DNA from: Phycisphaeraceae bacterium
Lineage (GTDB): Bacteria; Planctomycetota; Phycisphaerae; Phycisphaerales; Phycisphaeraceae
NCBI GenBank assembly: GCA_020849625.1
Contig: JADLFV010000080.1
Span: 1-64,000 of the forward strand
Reading direction: 5' to 3'
DNA length: 64,000 nucleotides
In this document: positions 25,716-33,598 of the stretch, one piece after another
How the letters are laid out: the number at the start of each line of letters is the position of its first letter
Numbering within the stretch: the first letter of the stretch is position 1
Program-made: the position numbers and the translations under genes
Notes under the pieces: model-generated
Told to the model about the DNA's origin: nothing
The model's database searches: none
Seen by the model: the letters and a program-made list of their open reading frames with translations, nothing else

Positions 25716-26606
25716 CGCCGATTAGCAACTATCATCAATAACCGTTAATAGTCAAACACGTCTGCCGCTGAATGCGCTAAACGCTGTCATGGCCGGACTC
25801 AAACCCTATACACCGTTCATGTGATGAGTCCGCACCTCGCTCAACAAGATTCGCACCCACTTATCCTTCATCAACGATGAAGAAGCATTGGGTGTGCGCG
25901 GGTTCAAAGAATGGTACGACCCTACCACCACATAGGTACGGTGAAAGGCCCAACCCCAACCTTTAGATCCTCAACACCAACACGTCCGGGTGTATCTGCT
26001 TCGTGTGCTATCACGAAGTAAATCATAACAGCACACCAACCAGTCGCCGAGGTCGTCCTTGCCCGCATATCCGCTGTTCCTTGCTTTCACCTGTCTCTAC
26101 GCTGATAATTGACGTTCGATTATTTCCAACTATTCTACACCAAATAGAATTAATGTCAACGCTGATCGTGCTTATGATAAATATTGATAATATAACATAT
26201 AATAAAATAGTTGTTTTGTGTACAAGTCATTCACTTTATGTGTTGATCTAGATGTGAACGTATTAGTTTGACAACTCAGGCACAGTTTGATATGTTTCGT
26301 ATTTTGTCACGCCGTAGTGGATTTGACTGGCAATGATGATTTTTGCAGGCCAAGTAGAGCAGTTAACTGCCTTAGGCTGAGGATACCACCGCAGTGTCCT
26401 GTTTACCGGCTGGGACTCGGTTGCACACAAGTGCAATCCGTGAGTGTGAATGCCCTTTTGATTGGCGGTCATCTAAAACGCCAAACGACAACCCCAGAGG
26501 CTGGACTCTGGGTGCGAGCCGCGAAAAGCTGAACGGATCTGTGTCTGTTAGATATCGACCTGTTTCAAACTTATTGCATCATTGTGGAGATCAATAGGAG
26601 GCTGTC
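25716..26606. other. AT-rich spacer without a clear gene
   Basis: This 891-base gap separates two divergent gene sets of the low-GC block. The middle (about 26100-26250) is strikingly AT-rich and probably holds promoters for both directions. A 35-codon frame at 25831-25935 (LNKIRTHLSFINDEEALGVR and more, ending in TAG) begins after two stop codons and may be the 3' remnant of a lost gene, but I cannot assign it. Short open frames elsewhere show no coding character. An AGGAGG-like site at 26597-26602 belongs to the next gene. Confidence 0.5.
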
Positions 26607-29393
26607 ATGTCGCGACCAGGGATTGTCGGTGCAGTGCTGCTTCTGGGCTGCTTATCCGAGGTGACGAAAGGAGGTGACGCAACACTTCCTTTTCGTGTAG
26701 CGTGGGCAACGCGCATATCGCCACAGGCCACGGCCCCGGTGCTTGACGGGATGATCACTGCTAAAGACGGATGGGATGCTGCACCAACTCTTGACAGCTT
26801 TACGTTCCATGTACCAGAAGATATATCGCCTCACGAGTACGATGATGAGACGGTCGCGCACACCGAAGCGAGGCTTCTCTACGACGATGATGCCCTCTAC
26901 ATCGCAATGCGCCTGGATGGACCAGGCTGTGGTCATCTCTTGGCGGTAGAGACCAGGCGCGATGGCGCCGTCAAAAGTGACGACTGCGTGGAAGTCTTTA
27001 TTGCACCGCCTGACGCCCCGGCGTTCGACATGCAGACTCGATTTGAGCAGTACTATTTCAATTTCACCATCAACTCCATCGGGACGCAGCGAGATGGTGT
27101 CGGTTATAGGAATGCAATGTGGTGGGATGGCGAATGGTCTGCGAAGACTTCCGTGCGCGAGAACGGGTGGGATCTTGAGATGCGCATTCCGTTCGCCACC
27201 CTGGGGGTCGAAACACCGACGCTGCAATCATGGAAACTGAACCTGTGTCGCCGGTACTCGACGCCGGCGGGAGCGCGCAACAGCCATTGGCAACCGGTTA
27301 AGCATTGGGTTCTTTTCTCTTGGCGGTTTGGACGCCTCATATTTGGAGAAGGCAAGCCATCGGATCAAGAAATCGATCGCATTTATGTGCAAAGACTGTT
27401 GGAAGCCCCCCTCGCTGATTCATCTGCGGGACTCGTGCGAGTACGTGCTGAGTTGGACAAGGTGGCCGATGAGGTGCCGGCCAAGGGAGCGGTTGCAAAT
27501 CAACTGGCGTCGCTGTCGGCGAGGATCAGCGACCTCGAGGAACGAGTAGCAAATATTGATGCTGAGGCACTTGCAGGCGTTGCAGTATATCTCACGAAGA
27601 AATACACATCGAGACAGTCTCCCCTGTGGGGAGACTACGAGGTTGCAGCGCGCGATCAGCTTATCGCAGAAGTGTACACGCTTCTGGCTGATGTTCAGTC
27701 TGCCATGCGTGCAGCAGAGGTTCTGCGCATGCGTTGTGAAACGCCCGCCGGCTGGCCGTTTGTGGTCCTCAGCGGGCCTGCGATCACGGATGAACGGTTT
27801 GAGTTGAACAAACCCTTCCCGCAATCGTTTAGTCGTGCGGATCAGCTATCGGTAGTCGCATGTCGAGGTGAGTATGAGCCAACAAGTTTCGTCCTCTATA
27901 CGAATGAGACTCGCAGGGATGTCAGCGTCAGCGCGACGGATCTCGTCGGTTCGGGAGGCGCCATCCCGTCCAGCGCAGTCGATATTCGCACCATCAAGTA
28001 TTGGTACCAAGCGGGAGAATGGGGCGCCCAACCCGAGGTGAAACGCGCGGGCGGCATCCTGGTTCCAGAACTGCTGCTTAAGGACGACGGGCTGATCGTC
28101 GTCGATACTGAACGCAAAAGGAACATGATGCGCACACAAGAAGGTTTAGTGGACATTTCGGACCCGACGGAAGAGTTCACCGGGGAGGGTGAGCCTGCGG
28201 TAGACACGCCGAAACTGCTTGGCCTGAAGCCGAAGGATGCCGCGGAGCTTCAACCGTTTGACGTGTCAGCCGATGACATTAAACAGCTCATCGTAACCGT
28301 CCACGTTCCAACTGATTCACAGGCAGGCGTATACGAGGGAGAGATCCGCGTGGACGCTGGGGAAGCCGGGTCATTGTCGCTTCCGTTTTTGGTGGAGGTT
28401 CTGCCATTTGATCTGGCGCCCGCACCCATTGATTACTCTCTCTACTACCAGGGTCGCCTGGTGGACGGAGAATCCCTTGTGCCCGTCATGTCGCACCAAA
28501 AGACCGAAGTGCAGTATCGAGCTGAGATGGCGAACCTGCTCGCACACGGAATCGCGAACCCGGTCGTGCAAGAACGCTCCCTCGACAAATTCGTCCGCAT
28601 GATGCAGATTCGCGAGGAAGTGGGAATGCCCAAGGGTCATATTTATAACAATGGGCTGCGAATTGACGGCAGTGAAATTGAGCAATCCGCTTCGCTGAAG
28701 CGCTTCCAGGACACCCTTCGTCCGTTTGTGGAATGGGCAAAGGCCAACCGCTACAAAGATTACTATGCCTATGGGGTAGATGAGAAAGACGAACTTCTGC
28801 CTAAAGAGCGGCCCTGGATTGAAGGGGCGCACGAGGTCGGCGCGAAGATTTTTGTTGCGGTGCATGACGGGGGAGAATTTCTTGATCAGGTAGGAGACGT
28901 GCTGGACCTGCCCATCTACTATGGGCCGGTCACCCCCCGTTTCGCCCAAAGAGTTCACGAATACGGTAACCGTATGGGTGTGTACGGCTTTCCGCAGATG
29001 AACTCAGAGAAGCCAGCAACTTTTCGGCGTAATTACGGTATTTTACTGTGGCAGGCGGGCTACGACGTCGCAATGACCTACGCCTATCAGCACTCCTTCG
29101 GTCACGCCTGGAACGACTTCGATTTCAAGAATGCGGTTAAGGACCACAACTTCGCCTACCCGACTGTAGATGGTGTGATCGACACGCTTCAATTTGAGGG
29201 GATGCGTGAGGCGGTGGACGATACGCGCTACGTGGCTACCCTGCTGGCACAAGCTAAACTCGCGATGGAGGACCCGACCCGGCGGTCACAGGCAAAGGAA
29301 GCGATTACATGGATCAAATCAGTTGATACGCAAGGCGATCTCGATAATTTGCGCCACGACATCGTGGCCCGTATCCGCGATCTCACCAACTGA
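26607..29393 (+). CDS. CBM9-like plus DUF4091 glycan-active lipoprotein
   Basis: A 928-residue exported protein. The N-terminus (MSRPGIVGAVLLLGCLSE) looks like a lipoprotein signal with LLGC. Residues about 30-250 match a carbohydrate-binding family 9-like domain (DGMITAKDGWDAAPTL, ARLLYDDDALYIAMRLDGP, ENGWDLEMRIPFATLGV). A helical linker (about 260-360) follows, and the C-terminal half resembles DUF4091 glycosidase-like proteins with a barrel, ending in EGMREAVDDTRYVATLLAQA, the family's closing motif. GGAGG before ATG is a good ribosome binding site. It is followed by the sulfatase in the same direction, as in sulfated-glycan loci. Confidence 0.85.
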   Translation: MSRPGIVGAVLLLGCLSEVTKGGDATLPFRVAWATRISPQATAPVLDGMITAKDGWDAAPTLDSFTFHVPEDISPHEYDDETVAHTEARLLYDDDALYIAMRLDGPGCGHLLAVETRRDGAVKSDDCVEVFIAPPDAPAFDMQTRFEQYYFNFTINSIGTQRDGVGYRNAMWWDGEWSAKTSVRENGWDLEMRIPFATLGVETPTLQSWKLNLCRRYSTPAGARNSHWQPVKHWVLFSWRFGRLIFGEGKPSDQEIDRIYVQRLLEAPLADSSAGLVRVRAELDKVADEVPAKGAVANQLASLSARISDLEERVANIDAEALAGVAVYLTKKYTSRQSPLWGDYEVAARDQLIAEVYTLLADVQSAMRAAEVLRMRCETPAGWPFVVLSGPAITDERFELNKPFPQSFSRADQLSVVACRGEYEPTSFVLYTNETRRDVSVSATDLVGSGGAIPSSAVDIRTIKYWYQAGEWGAQPEVKRAGGILVPELLLKDDGLIVVDTERKRNMMRTQEGLVDISDPTEEFTGEGEPAVDTPKLLGLKPKDAAELQPFDVSADDIKQLIVTVHVPTDSQAGVYEGEIRVDAGEAGSLSLPFLVEVLPFDLAPAPIDYSLYYQGRLVDGESLVPVMSHQKTEVQYRAEMANLLAHGIANPVVQERSLDKFVRMMQIREEVGMPKGHIYNNGLRIDGSEIEQSASLKRFQDTLRPFVEWAKANRYKDYYAYGVDEKDELLPKERPWIEGAHEVGAKIFVAVHDGGEFLDQVGDVLDLPIYYGPVTPRFAQRVHEYGNRMGVYGFPQMNSEKPATFRRNYGILLWQAGYDVAMTYAYQHSFGHAWNDFDFKNAVKDHNFAYPTVDGVIDTLQFEGMREAVDDTRYVATLLAQAKLAMEDPTRRSQAKEAITWIKSVDTQGDLDNLRHDIVARIRDLTN

Positions 29394-29478
29394 CGATCGA
29401 GCATCACAGGATTCCGGTTTATGAGTCATAGACCGAAGCCGATCCACCGCTTCAGGCCGGCCGCAGGGGATGACTGAC

Positions 29479-30882
29479 ATGCAACGTCCCAACATCGTCT
29501 TGATTCACAGCGATCAGCACCGTTTTGACTGCGTCGGTGTAAACGGTCACGCCTTGGTCAAGACGCCACACATGGATAGGATGGCAAGTGAAGGCATCAA
29601 CTTCACTCACGCTTTTACTCCGACTGCAATCTGCTCACCGGCGCGGGCGTCTCTGATGACGGGGCTCTGGCCGAGTCAGCATGGCTGCCGGAGTATTCCC
29701 GGCACCGAGTTGTACCAACCTGCTGATCCACACCTCGTGACATTCAGCACGCTGCTGCACAATGCGGGTTATCGTCTCGGTTGGATCGGAAGGTACCACG
29801 GAGAGGTTGTCGGTGAGCCCACTCGTCACGGATTCGATCAATACACCAGCGACCACGGCTATGCTGCCTGGCGGGCGATGCAGGGGATACCAGAACTGGC
29901 AGATACAGGTGGATATTTGGGCTTTTTTGGTGCGACGGATATTCATATCCGTCCGGATCAGTCCGCCGTTGCTTGGTCGGCTGACCAGGCGATCAGATGG
30001 TTGGATGACGCAGCCGCCGCCCGGAAGCCGTTCTTTTTACGGTGGGATGTGGTGGAGCCCCACCTGCCTTGCCTACCGCCTGAGCCATACGCATCAATGT
30101 ATAGACCCGCATCAATCGAGCCATGGCGGAGTTTTCCCGATACGCTTGACTCCAAGCCCTACATCCAGACGCAGCAGCGCCGAACCTGGCGTGTTGAAAA
30201 CTGGGGATGGCATGATTGGGCACCAGTGGTGGCGAGATACCTCGGTGTCATCAGCCTGCTCGACGCACAAGTGGGTCGGTTGCTGACGAGGCTTGATGAG
30301 TTGAGAATCGCGGACAATACTCTGATCATCTACACGACAGATCATGGCGACCTCTGTGGCGGACACGGGATGATGGATAAGCATTTCGTGATGTATGACG
30401 ATGTAATGCGAGTGCCGTTAATCGCGCGTTGGCCGAGTCGACTCGAAGCAGGTCAGACAAATGATAACTTCGTCATCCATGAATTGGATCTGGCAGCGAC
30501 GTTCTGTGATGCTGCGGGGTTGGAAATTCCTCATTCATACGAAGGAATGAGTTTGATTTCAAGCGCTCGAGATAAGACTGCTGCCCGACGTGACGTTTTC
30601 GGTCAGTGGCACGGCGCCCAACTCGGCCTCTATACGCAGCGCATGGTTCGTGATCGACGATGGAAGTATGTCTGGAATTGTACCGCTGAGGACGAGTTGT
30701 ATGATCTGCAGAAGGATCCTGGAGAACTGATCAACATTGCGGGTCAAGCAGAACACCGGGCTCAACTCATTCGTTTGCGACAACGCTTGATTGAGTGGAT
30801 GGAATCCATAGGTGATCCGATGTGCAACCCGTGGACGCGCGGATGGCTGACTGAGACAGAACCCCGCGCAGATAAGCTGTAA
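29479..30882 (+). CDS. Type I sulfatase (formylglycine-dependent)
   Basis: A 467-residue sulfatase of the alkaline-phosphatase superfamily. The modification site CSPAR, within TAICSPARASLMTGLWPSQHG (cysteine type), would be converted to formylglycine. The metal-binding start IVLIHSDQHRFD and the late TTDHGDLCGGHGMMDKHF are also present. No signal peptide is seen, so the enzyme seems cytoplasmic, unusual for a polysaccharide sulfatase and suggesting that imported oligosaccharides or small sulfate esters are the substrate. ATG 29479 is preferred because AGGGG lies nine bases upstream; ATG 29470 is in frame. The maturase at 59999 is a candidate activator. Confidence 0.9.
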   Translation: MQRPNIVLIHSDQHRFDCVGVNGHALVKTPHMDRMASEGINFTHAFTPTAICSPARASLMTGLWPSQHGCRSIPGTELYQPADPHLVTFSTLLHNAGYRLGWIGRYHGEVVGEPTRHGFDQYTSDHGYAAWRAMQGIPELADTGGYLGFFGATDIHIRPDQSAVAWSADQAIRWLDDAAAARKPFFLRWDVVEPHLPCLPPEPYASMYRPASIEPWRSFPDTLDSKPYIQTQQRRTWRVENWGWHDWAPVVARYLGVISLLDAQVGRLLTRLDELRIADNTLIIYTTDHGDLCGGHGMMDKHFVMYDDVMRVPLIARWPSRLEAGQTNDNFVIHELDLAATFCDAAGLEIPHSYEGMSLISSARDKTAARRDVFGQWHGAQLGLYTQRMVRDRRWKYVWNCTAEDELYDLQKDPGELINIAGQAEHRAQLIRLRQRLIEWMESIGDPMCNPWTRGWLTETEPRADKL

Positions 30883-31022
30883 ACCAGTGCTCTGGAGCGT
30901 TTGAGGACGATCATCGCAATACGCGGCCTCACGCAATCATGGTGTTATGAAAATCACGCCATCACAGCAGTCCACGGACAGCCCGTATCCACGCAGCAAT
31001 AGGACAGGACAAGCAGGATGTT

Positions 31023-31595
31023 TTACGATGGCTGTAGGCGTCTGTGTTTCGAGTAGAGCGGGGATCTTGATGCGTGCGGGTTATTGGATGGTTCCACCGG
31101 GTCGTTGCTTTTGCGAAAGGTCGTCGCCAGTTGCGAAACGAAAGTGGTGATCGCGAGCAGTTCGATCGCGCCGCCCGTCATGGCTGCGCCCAGGGCCCGG
31201 GGCTGGCTGTGCATCATCATTCCCGCCATGGGCAGCGCCAGGACGAAAATCATGGTGATGAAGACGGCGGCCGCCAGATACGGATCGGCGAGCGTCGTGT
31301 TCCAGAACCGCGGCAGAGCCTGATAGGCGAAACCCATGATGAACAGGCCCACCCAACCGAATATTTGTGCATGGCCGTGGGCGTTGACATTCTGGATGGA
31401 TACGCCCGTAAAGGAGTCGGCCAAACCGATCTGCCACAAAAGTCACACACCCCAGCCTGCTCCAACGGTCAGGATCACGAGAATGCCCACGATGAAAAAT
31501 CGGCGATGAATCGTGTCCGCCATAGGGCAAGACGCCTCTGCTGTCGATGGATGATGCTTCAGCAAATCCGGCCTGATGGTATCGATGGCAGCCAC
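31023..31595 (-). pseudogene. NnrS-like / haem-copper-oxidase-I-like membrane protein, broken
   Basis: Reading from GTG 31595, the frame gives HRRFFIVGILVILTVGAGWG, then V and a TGA stop at 31445-31443, then LLWQIGLADSFTG and HAQIFGWVGLFIMGFAYQAL. The relatives I recall have a Trp codon where this TGA lies (GWGVWLLWQIG), consistent with a single TGG to TGA change. Three further helices remain, then the sequence departs from the family (SNNPHASRSPLYSKHRRLQP) after about 160 residues, whereas family members have about 450. So the gene has a nonsense mutation and has lost its 3' two thirds. The breakpoint abuts the low-GC block. Confidence 0.75.
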
Positions 31596-31598
31596 GGC

Positions 31599-31787
31599 TC
31601 AATCCTCTCTGACCGGCGTCTGCGATGCGGATGCTTTTTCGAGCTGTTTGAGCCGCTGCTGCGGCGGTACGGCATATTGAAGATTCTGCGGCAGAATGCA
31701 GCCCGGGCGTCCGGGCACGCACGAAGTGTGCAGACGTTCGCAGTGATCCGTTCGCTCTCGCAGATGGGGACAAGACCAGCTACTCAC
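31599..31787 (-). CDS. Small cysteine-rich protein
   Basis: A 62-residue protein beginning at GTG 31787, with a strong AAGGAG six bases upstream. Four cysteines are spaced as SCPHLRERTDHCERLHTSC and VPGRPGCIL, which could bind a metal or cluster. The stop lies three bases before the start of the broken NnrS-like gene, so the two were translated together. I do not recognise a named family. The position in an Rrf2-hemerythrin operon points to a role in NO stress or metal handling. Confidence 0.6.
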   Translation of the reverse strand: MSSWSCPHLRERTDHCERLHTSCVPGRPGCILPQNLQYAVPPQQRLKQLEKASASQTPVRED

Positions 31788-31814
31788 ATAGCACTCCTTG
31801 GCGGCGGCTGGTGT

Positions 31815-32435
31815 TCAGTGATGAGCGGATTGTGCGTCGAGCGAAACCGCGTGGGGGGGATCTGCTGATATCAGCTCGTGCAGCCGTTCGGTGAAGTGAA
31901 CCAGTTCGACATACGCATGCACCGCGGAGCGGCCAGACTCCACGCTCAGTTCCGCGGACGCGGCCGTGGTCCGGGCATGCTCGAAGCGATTACGCACCGC
32001 CCGCTCAACGGCCCGTTGAAGGTCAACGATCAGTGCGTCGACGGACCCTCTAACCAGGGCCGCATCGACAGCTTCGACCGCCATCGGCAAGGGTTGACCG
32101 GCCGGTTTGAGCCCCGTGTAAGGCTCGCCTTCACTCTTTCGATGCAGTCGCACGAATGTTTCAAGCAGATGCCGGTCAGCCAGCGATTCTGCCTCATCGC
32201 CGATAGCCCGTACACTCATCGCCTGCTCGAATACTTGCCGAGCTTCCTCCTCGTCTTCTATAGCGATCCATTTCATCGCGACAGCCACATCCCGCTCGCT
32301 GATGGCCCGCTCCAAGTCCTTTGCTACAGGGCCGTCAACTGCGTCGCAGTGACCGTGCGCCGGCGCGGCCAATGCAAAACCCACCACCAATATTGCCCCT
32401 ATCGCGATAGCTTTGTGTTGTAGTATCGATCGCAT
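31815..32435 (-). CDS. Exported DUF6448-like protein
   Basis: A 206-residue protein with a signal peptide (MRSILQHKAIAIGAILVVGF, cleavage near APAHG). The mature start HCDAVDGPVAKDLERAISER and the later FVRLHRKSEGEPYTGLKPAG match the DUF6448 pattern I recall, a family without a known function. ATG 32435 was chosen because GGAG lies six bases upstream; the frame stays open to 32651 and overlaps the hemerythrin gene. Conserved His and Cys at the mature N-terminus suggest metal binding. Confidence 0.72.
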   Translation of the reverse strand: MRSILQHKAIAIGAILVVGFALAAPAHGHCDAVDGPVAKDLERAISERDVAVAMKWIAIEDEEEARQVFEQAMSVRAIGDEAESLADRHLLETFVRLHRKSEGEPYTGLKPAGQPLPMAVEAVDAALVRGSVDALIVDLQRAVERAVRNRFEHARTTAASAELSVESGRSAVHAYVELVHFTERLHELISADPPHAVSLDAQSAHH

Positions 32436-32476
32436 AACTTGCTCCATGTTGATCATTGCACGCTCAATCTGTTCTG

Positions 32477-32971
32477 TCATGATTCCATGCGGCCCCGGTT
32501 GCGGCTGCGCGGGCGAAAGGCTTCGATCCGACTGGCCTCTGGTCTCAGGGTATCTAACTTTGCCTTCGCATCGGATTCGAGCGAAGTGAACAGCTCGCGT
32601 TCTTCCCAGCGGATGTGGGCGTGCAGTGACTGGCCGAGGTTGCGCATCCATTGGGCTTGCGGATCGATCTGCCTGCGCCGGGCGCGGGCTTCATCGGCAA
32701 ACTCGCGCAGTCGGCGATGCTCTTGCAGCAGTTGCGCGCGCTTGGCGTTGCCGACCAGATCGGCAAGGAGTTGTTCTTCGTCCTGGAAATGCGGCTCGAT
32801 CTCGCGTTCCCAGACATCCAGGAACTCCGCCAGCGCTTTGCGTCGCTCGATGGCATCGCTGTCAGCAGCCTTGATCAGGTGCTGAGATTGCACCAGGCCT
32901 TGATAGTGGTCGCGTGAAAATGGTTGCAGCGCCTGGTGGCGCTTGAGCGGCTCATGCATGAACTTCGGCAT
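32477..32971 (-). CDS. Hemerythrin-domain protein
   Basis: A 164-residue four-helix protein with the HHE pattern: SRDHYQGLVQ, EIEPHFQDEEQLL, LLQEHRRLREFAD and LHAHIRWEERELF. These residues would bind a di-iron site that senses or binds O2 or NO. It begins 24 bases after the Rrf2 stop in the same direction, so it is probably regulated with it. It is one of three hemerythrin-like proteins in 5 kb. Confidence 0.88.
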   Translation of the reverse strand: MPKFMHEPLKRHQALQPFSRDHYQGLVQSQHLIKAADSDAIERRKALAEFLDVWEREIEPHFQDEEQLLADLVGNAKRAQLLQEHRRLREFADEARARRRQIDPQAQWMRNLGQSLHAHIRWEERELFTSLESDAKAKLDTLRPEASRIEAFRPRSRNRGRMES

Positions 32972-32995
32972 GCGATTGCTCCTTATGACGCAGCG

Positions 32996-33454
32996 TTATG
33001 ATGCAATGTTCGCACCGTCACCCGTGATCTTCACTTCGCACAGAGGTCGGATTTTGCCGGGTGTCTTGAGCAGTTCAGCCAGCGAGGTGGACGCGAAAGC
33101 CTGCTCGATCGACGCCAGTGCATCATCGAGTTTGCGATGCAGGGGACAAAGATTGCTGCCGTGCCCCGCCAGACCCAGCGGGCAGGTGGCGATCCGTTGA
33201 ATCGGATCCACCGCGGCCACCACGTCCAGCACGCTGATGGCGTCAGCGTCACGCGCCAGCAGAAAACCGCCGCCGATCCCGCGCTGGCTGGTGACAAGGT
33301 CAGCGCGGCCCAGGGCCTGGAGCACCTTGGACAGGTATCCGGCCGGCACACGGGTGGCCTCGGCAATCTGCTGGGTCGTCTGGGGCTGCCCGGCCCGGTC
33401 AGCCAGGCAGACGGCGGCTCGCAGGGCGTATTCAGCGGTTTGTGAAAAGAGCAT
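32996..33454 (-). CDS. Rrf2-family Fe-S regulator (NsrR-like) next to norZ
   Basis: A 152-residue winged-helix regulator. The N-terminal TAEYALRAAVCLAD and QQIAEATRVPAGYLSKVLQA form the DNA-binding part. Three late cysteines in the family pattern (ATCPLGLAGHGSNLCPLH plus RPLCEVK) should hold a [2Fe-2S] or [4Fe-4S] cluster that NO destroys. It is divergent from norZ and heads its own operon with the hemerythrin and DUF6448 genes. A close paralogue lies at 46030-46500 before nosZ; the two share MLFSQTAEYALRA at the start. Confidence 0.9.
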   Translation of the reverse strand: MLFSQTAEYALRAAVCLADRAGQPQTTQQIAEATRVPAGYLSKVLQALGRADLVTSQRGIGGGFLLARDADAISVLDVVAAVDPIQRIATCPLGLAGHGSNLCPLHRKLDDALASIEQAFASTSLAELLKTPGKIRPLCEVKITGDGANIAS

Positions 33455-33514
33455 TTTTTACCTCACAGGGCGTGCCTGGCCTCTACCAGCACATCGGGTC
33501 AAATTCTGGACTAC

Positions 33515-33583
33515 TGGACATTGACATCCAATTTACCAATTGCTATGCTGGCCGTCAAGTGGACATTTGGAGATTTATGTCCA
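33515..33583 (+). promoter_or_regulatory. norZ promoter with repeated TGGACAT operator
   Basis: TTGACA (33521-33526) and TATGCT (33544-33549) are separated by 17 bases. Just downstream, TGGACAT (33560-33566) and ATGTCCA (33577-33583) form a perfect inverted pair with a ten-base spacer. TGGACATTGACATCCA (33515-33530) overlaps the -35 box. This is a plausible target for the divergent Rrf2 regulator; the binding itself is inferred. Confidence 0.65.
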
Positions 33584-33598
33584 TAATAGGAGTTACAC

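Noticed and set aside
25831-25935. 35-codon frame in the AT-rich spacer as a real gene
   Set aside because: It follows two stop codons, has no start or ribosome binding site, and I recognise no family. It is mentioned only as a possible remnant.
31443-31445. Selenocysteine or read-through at the in-frame TGA of the NnrS-like gene
   Set aside because: The codon falls where relatives carry Trp, there is no obvious stem-loop immediately after it, and the gene is also truncated at its 3' end. A nonsense mutation is the simpler explanation.
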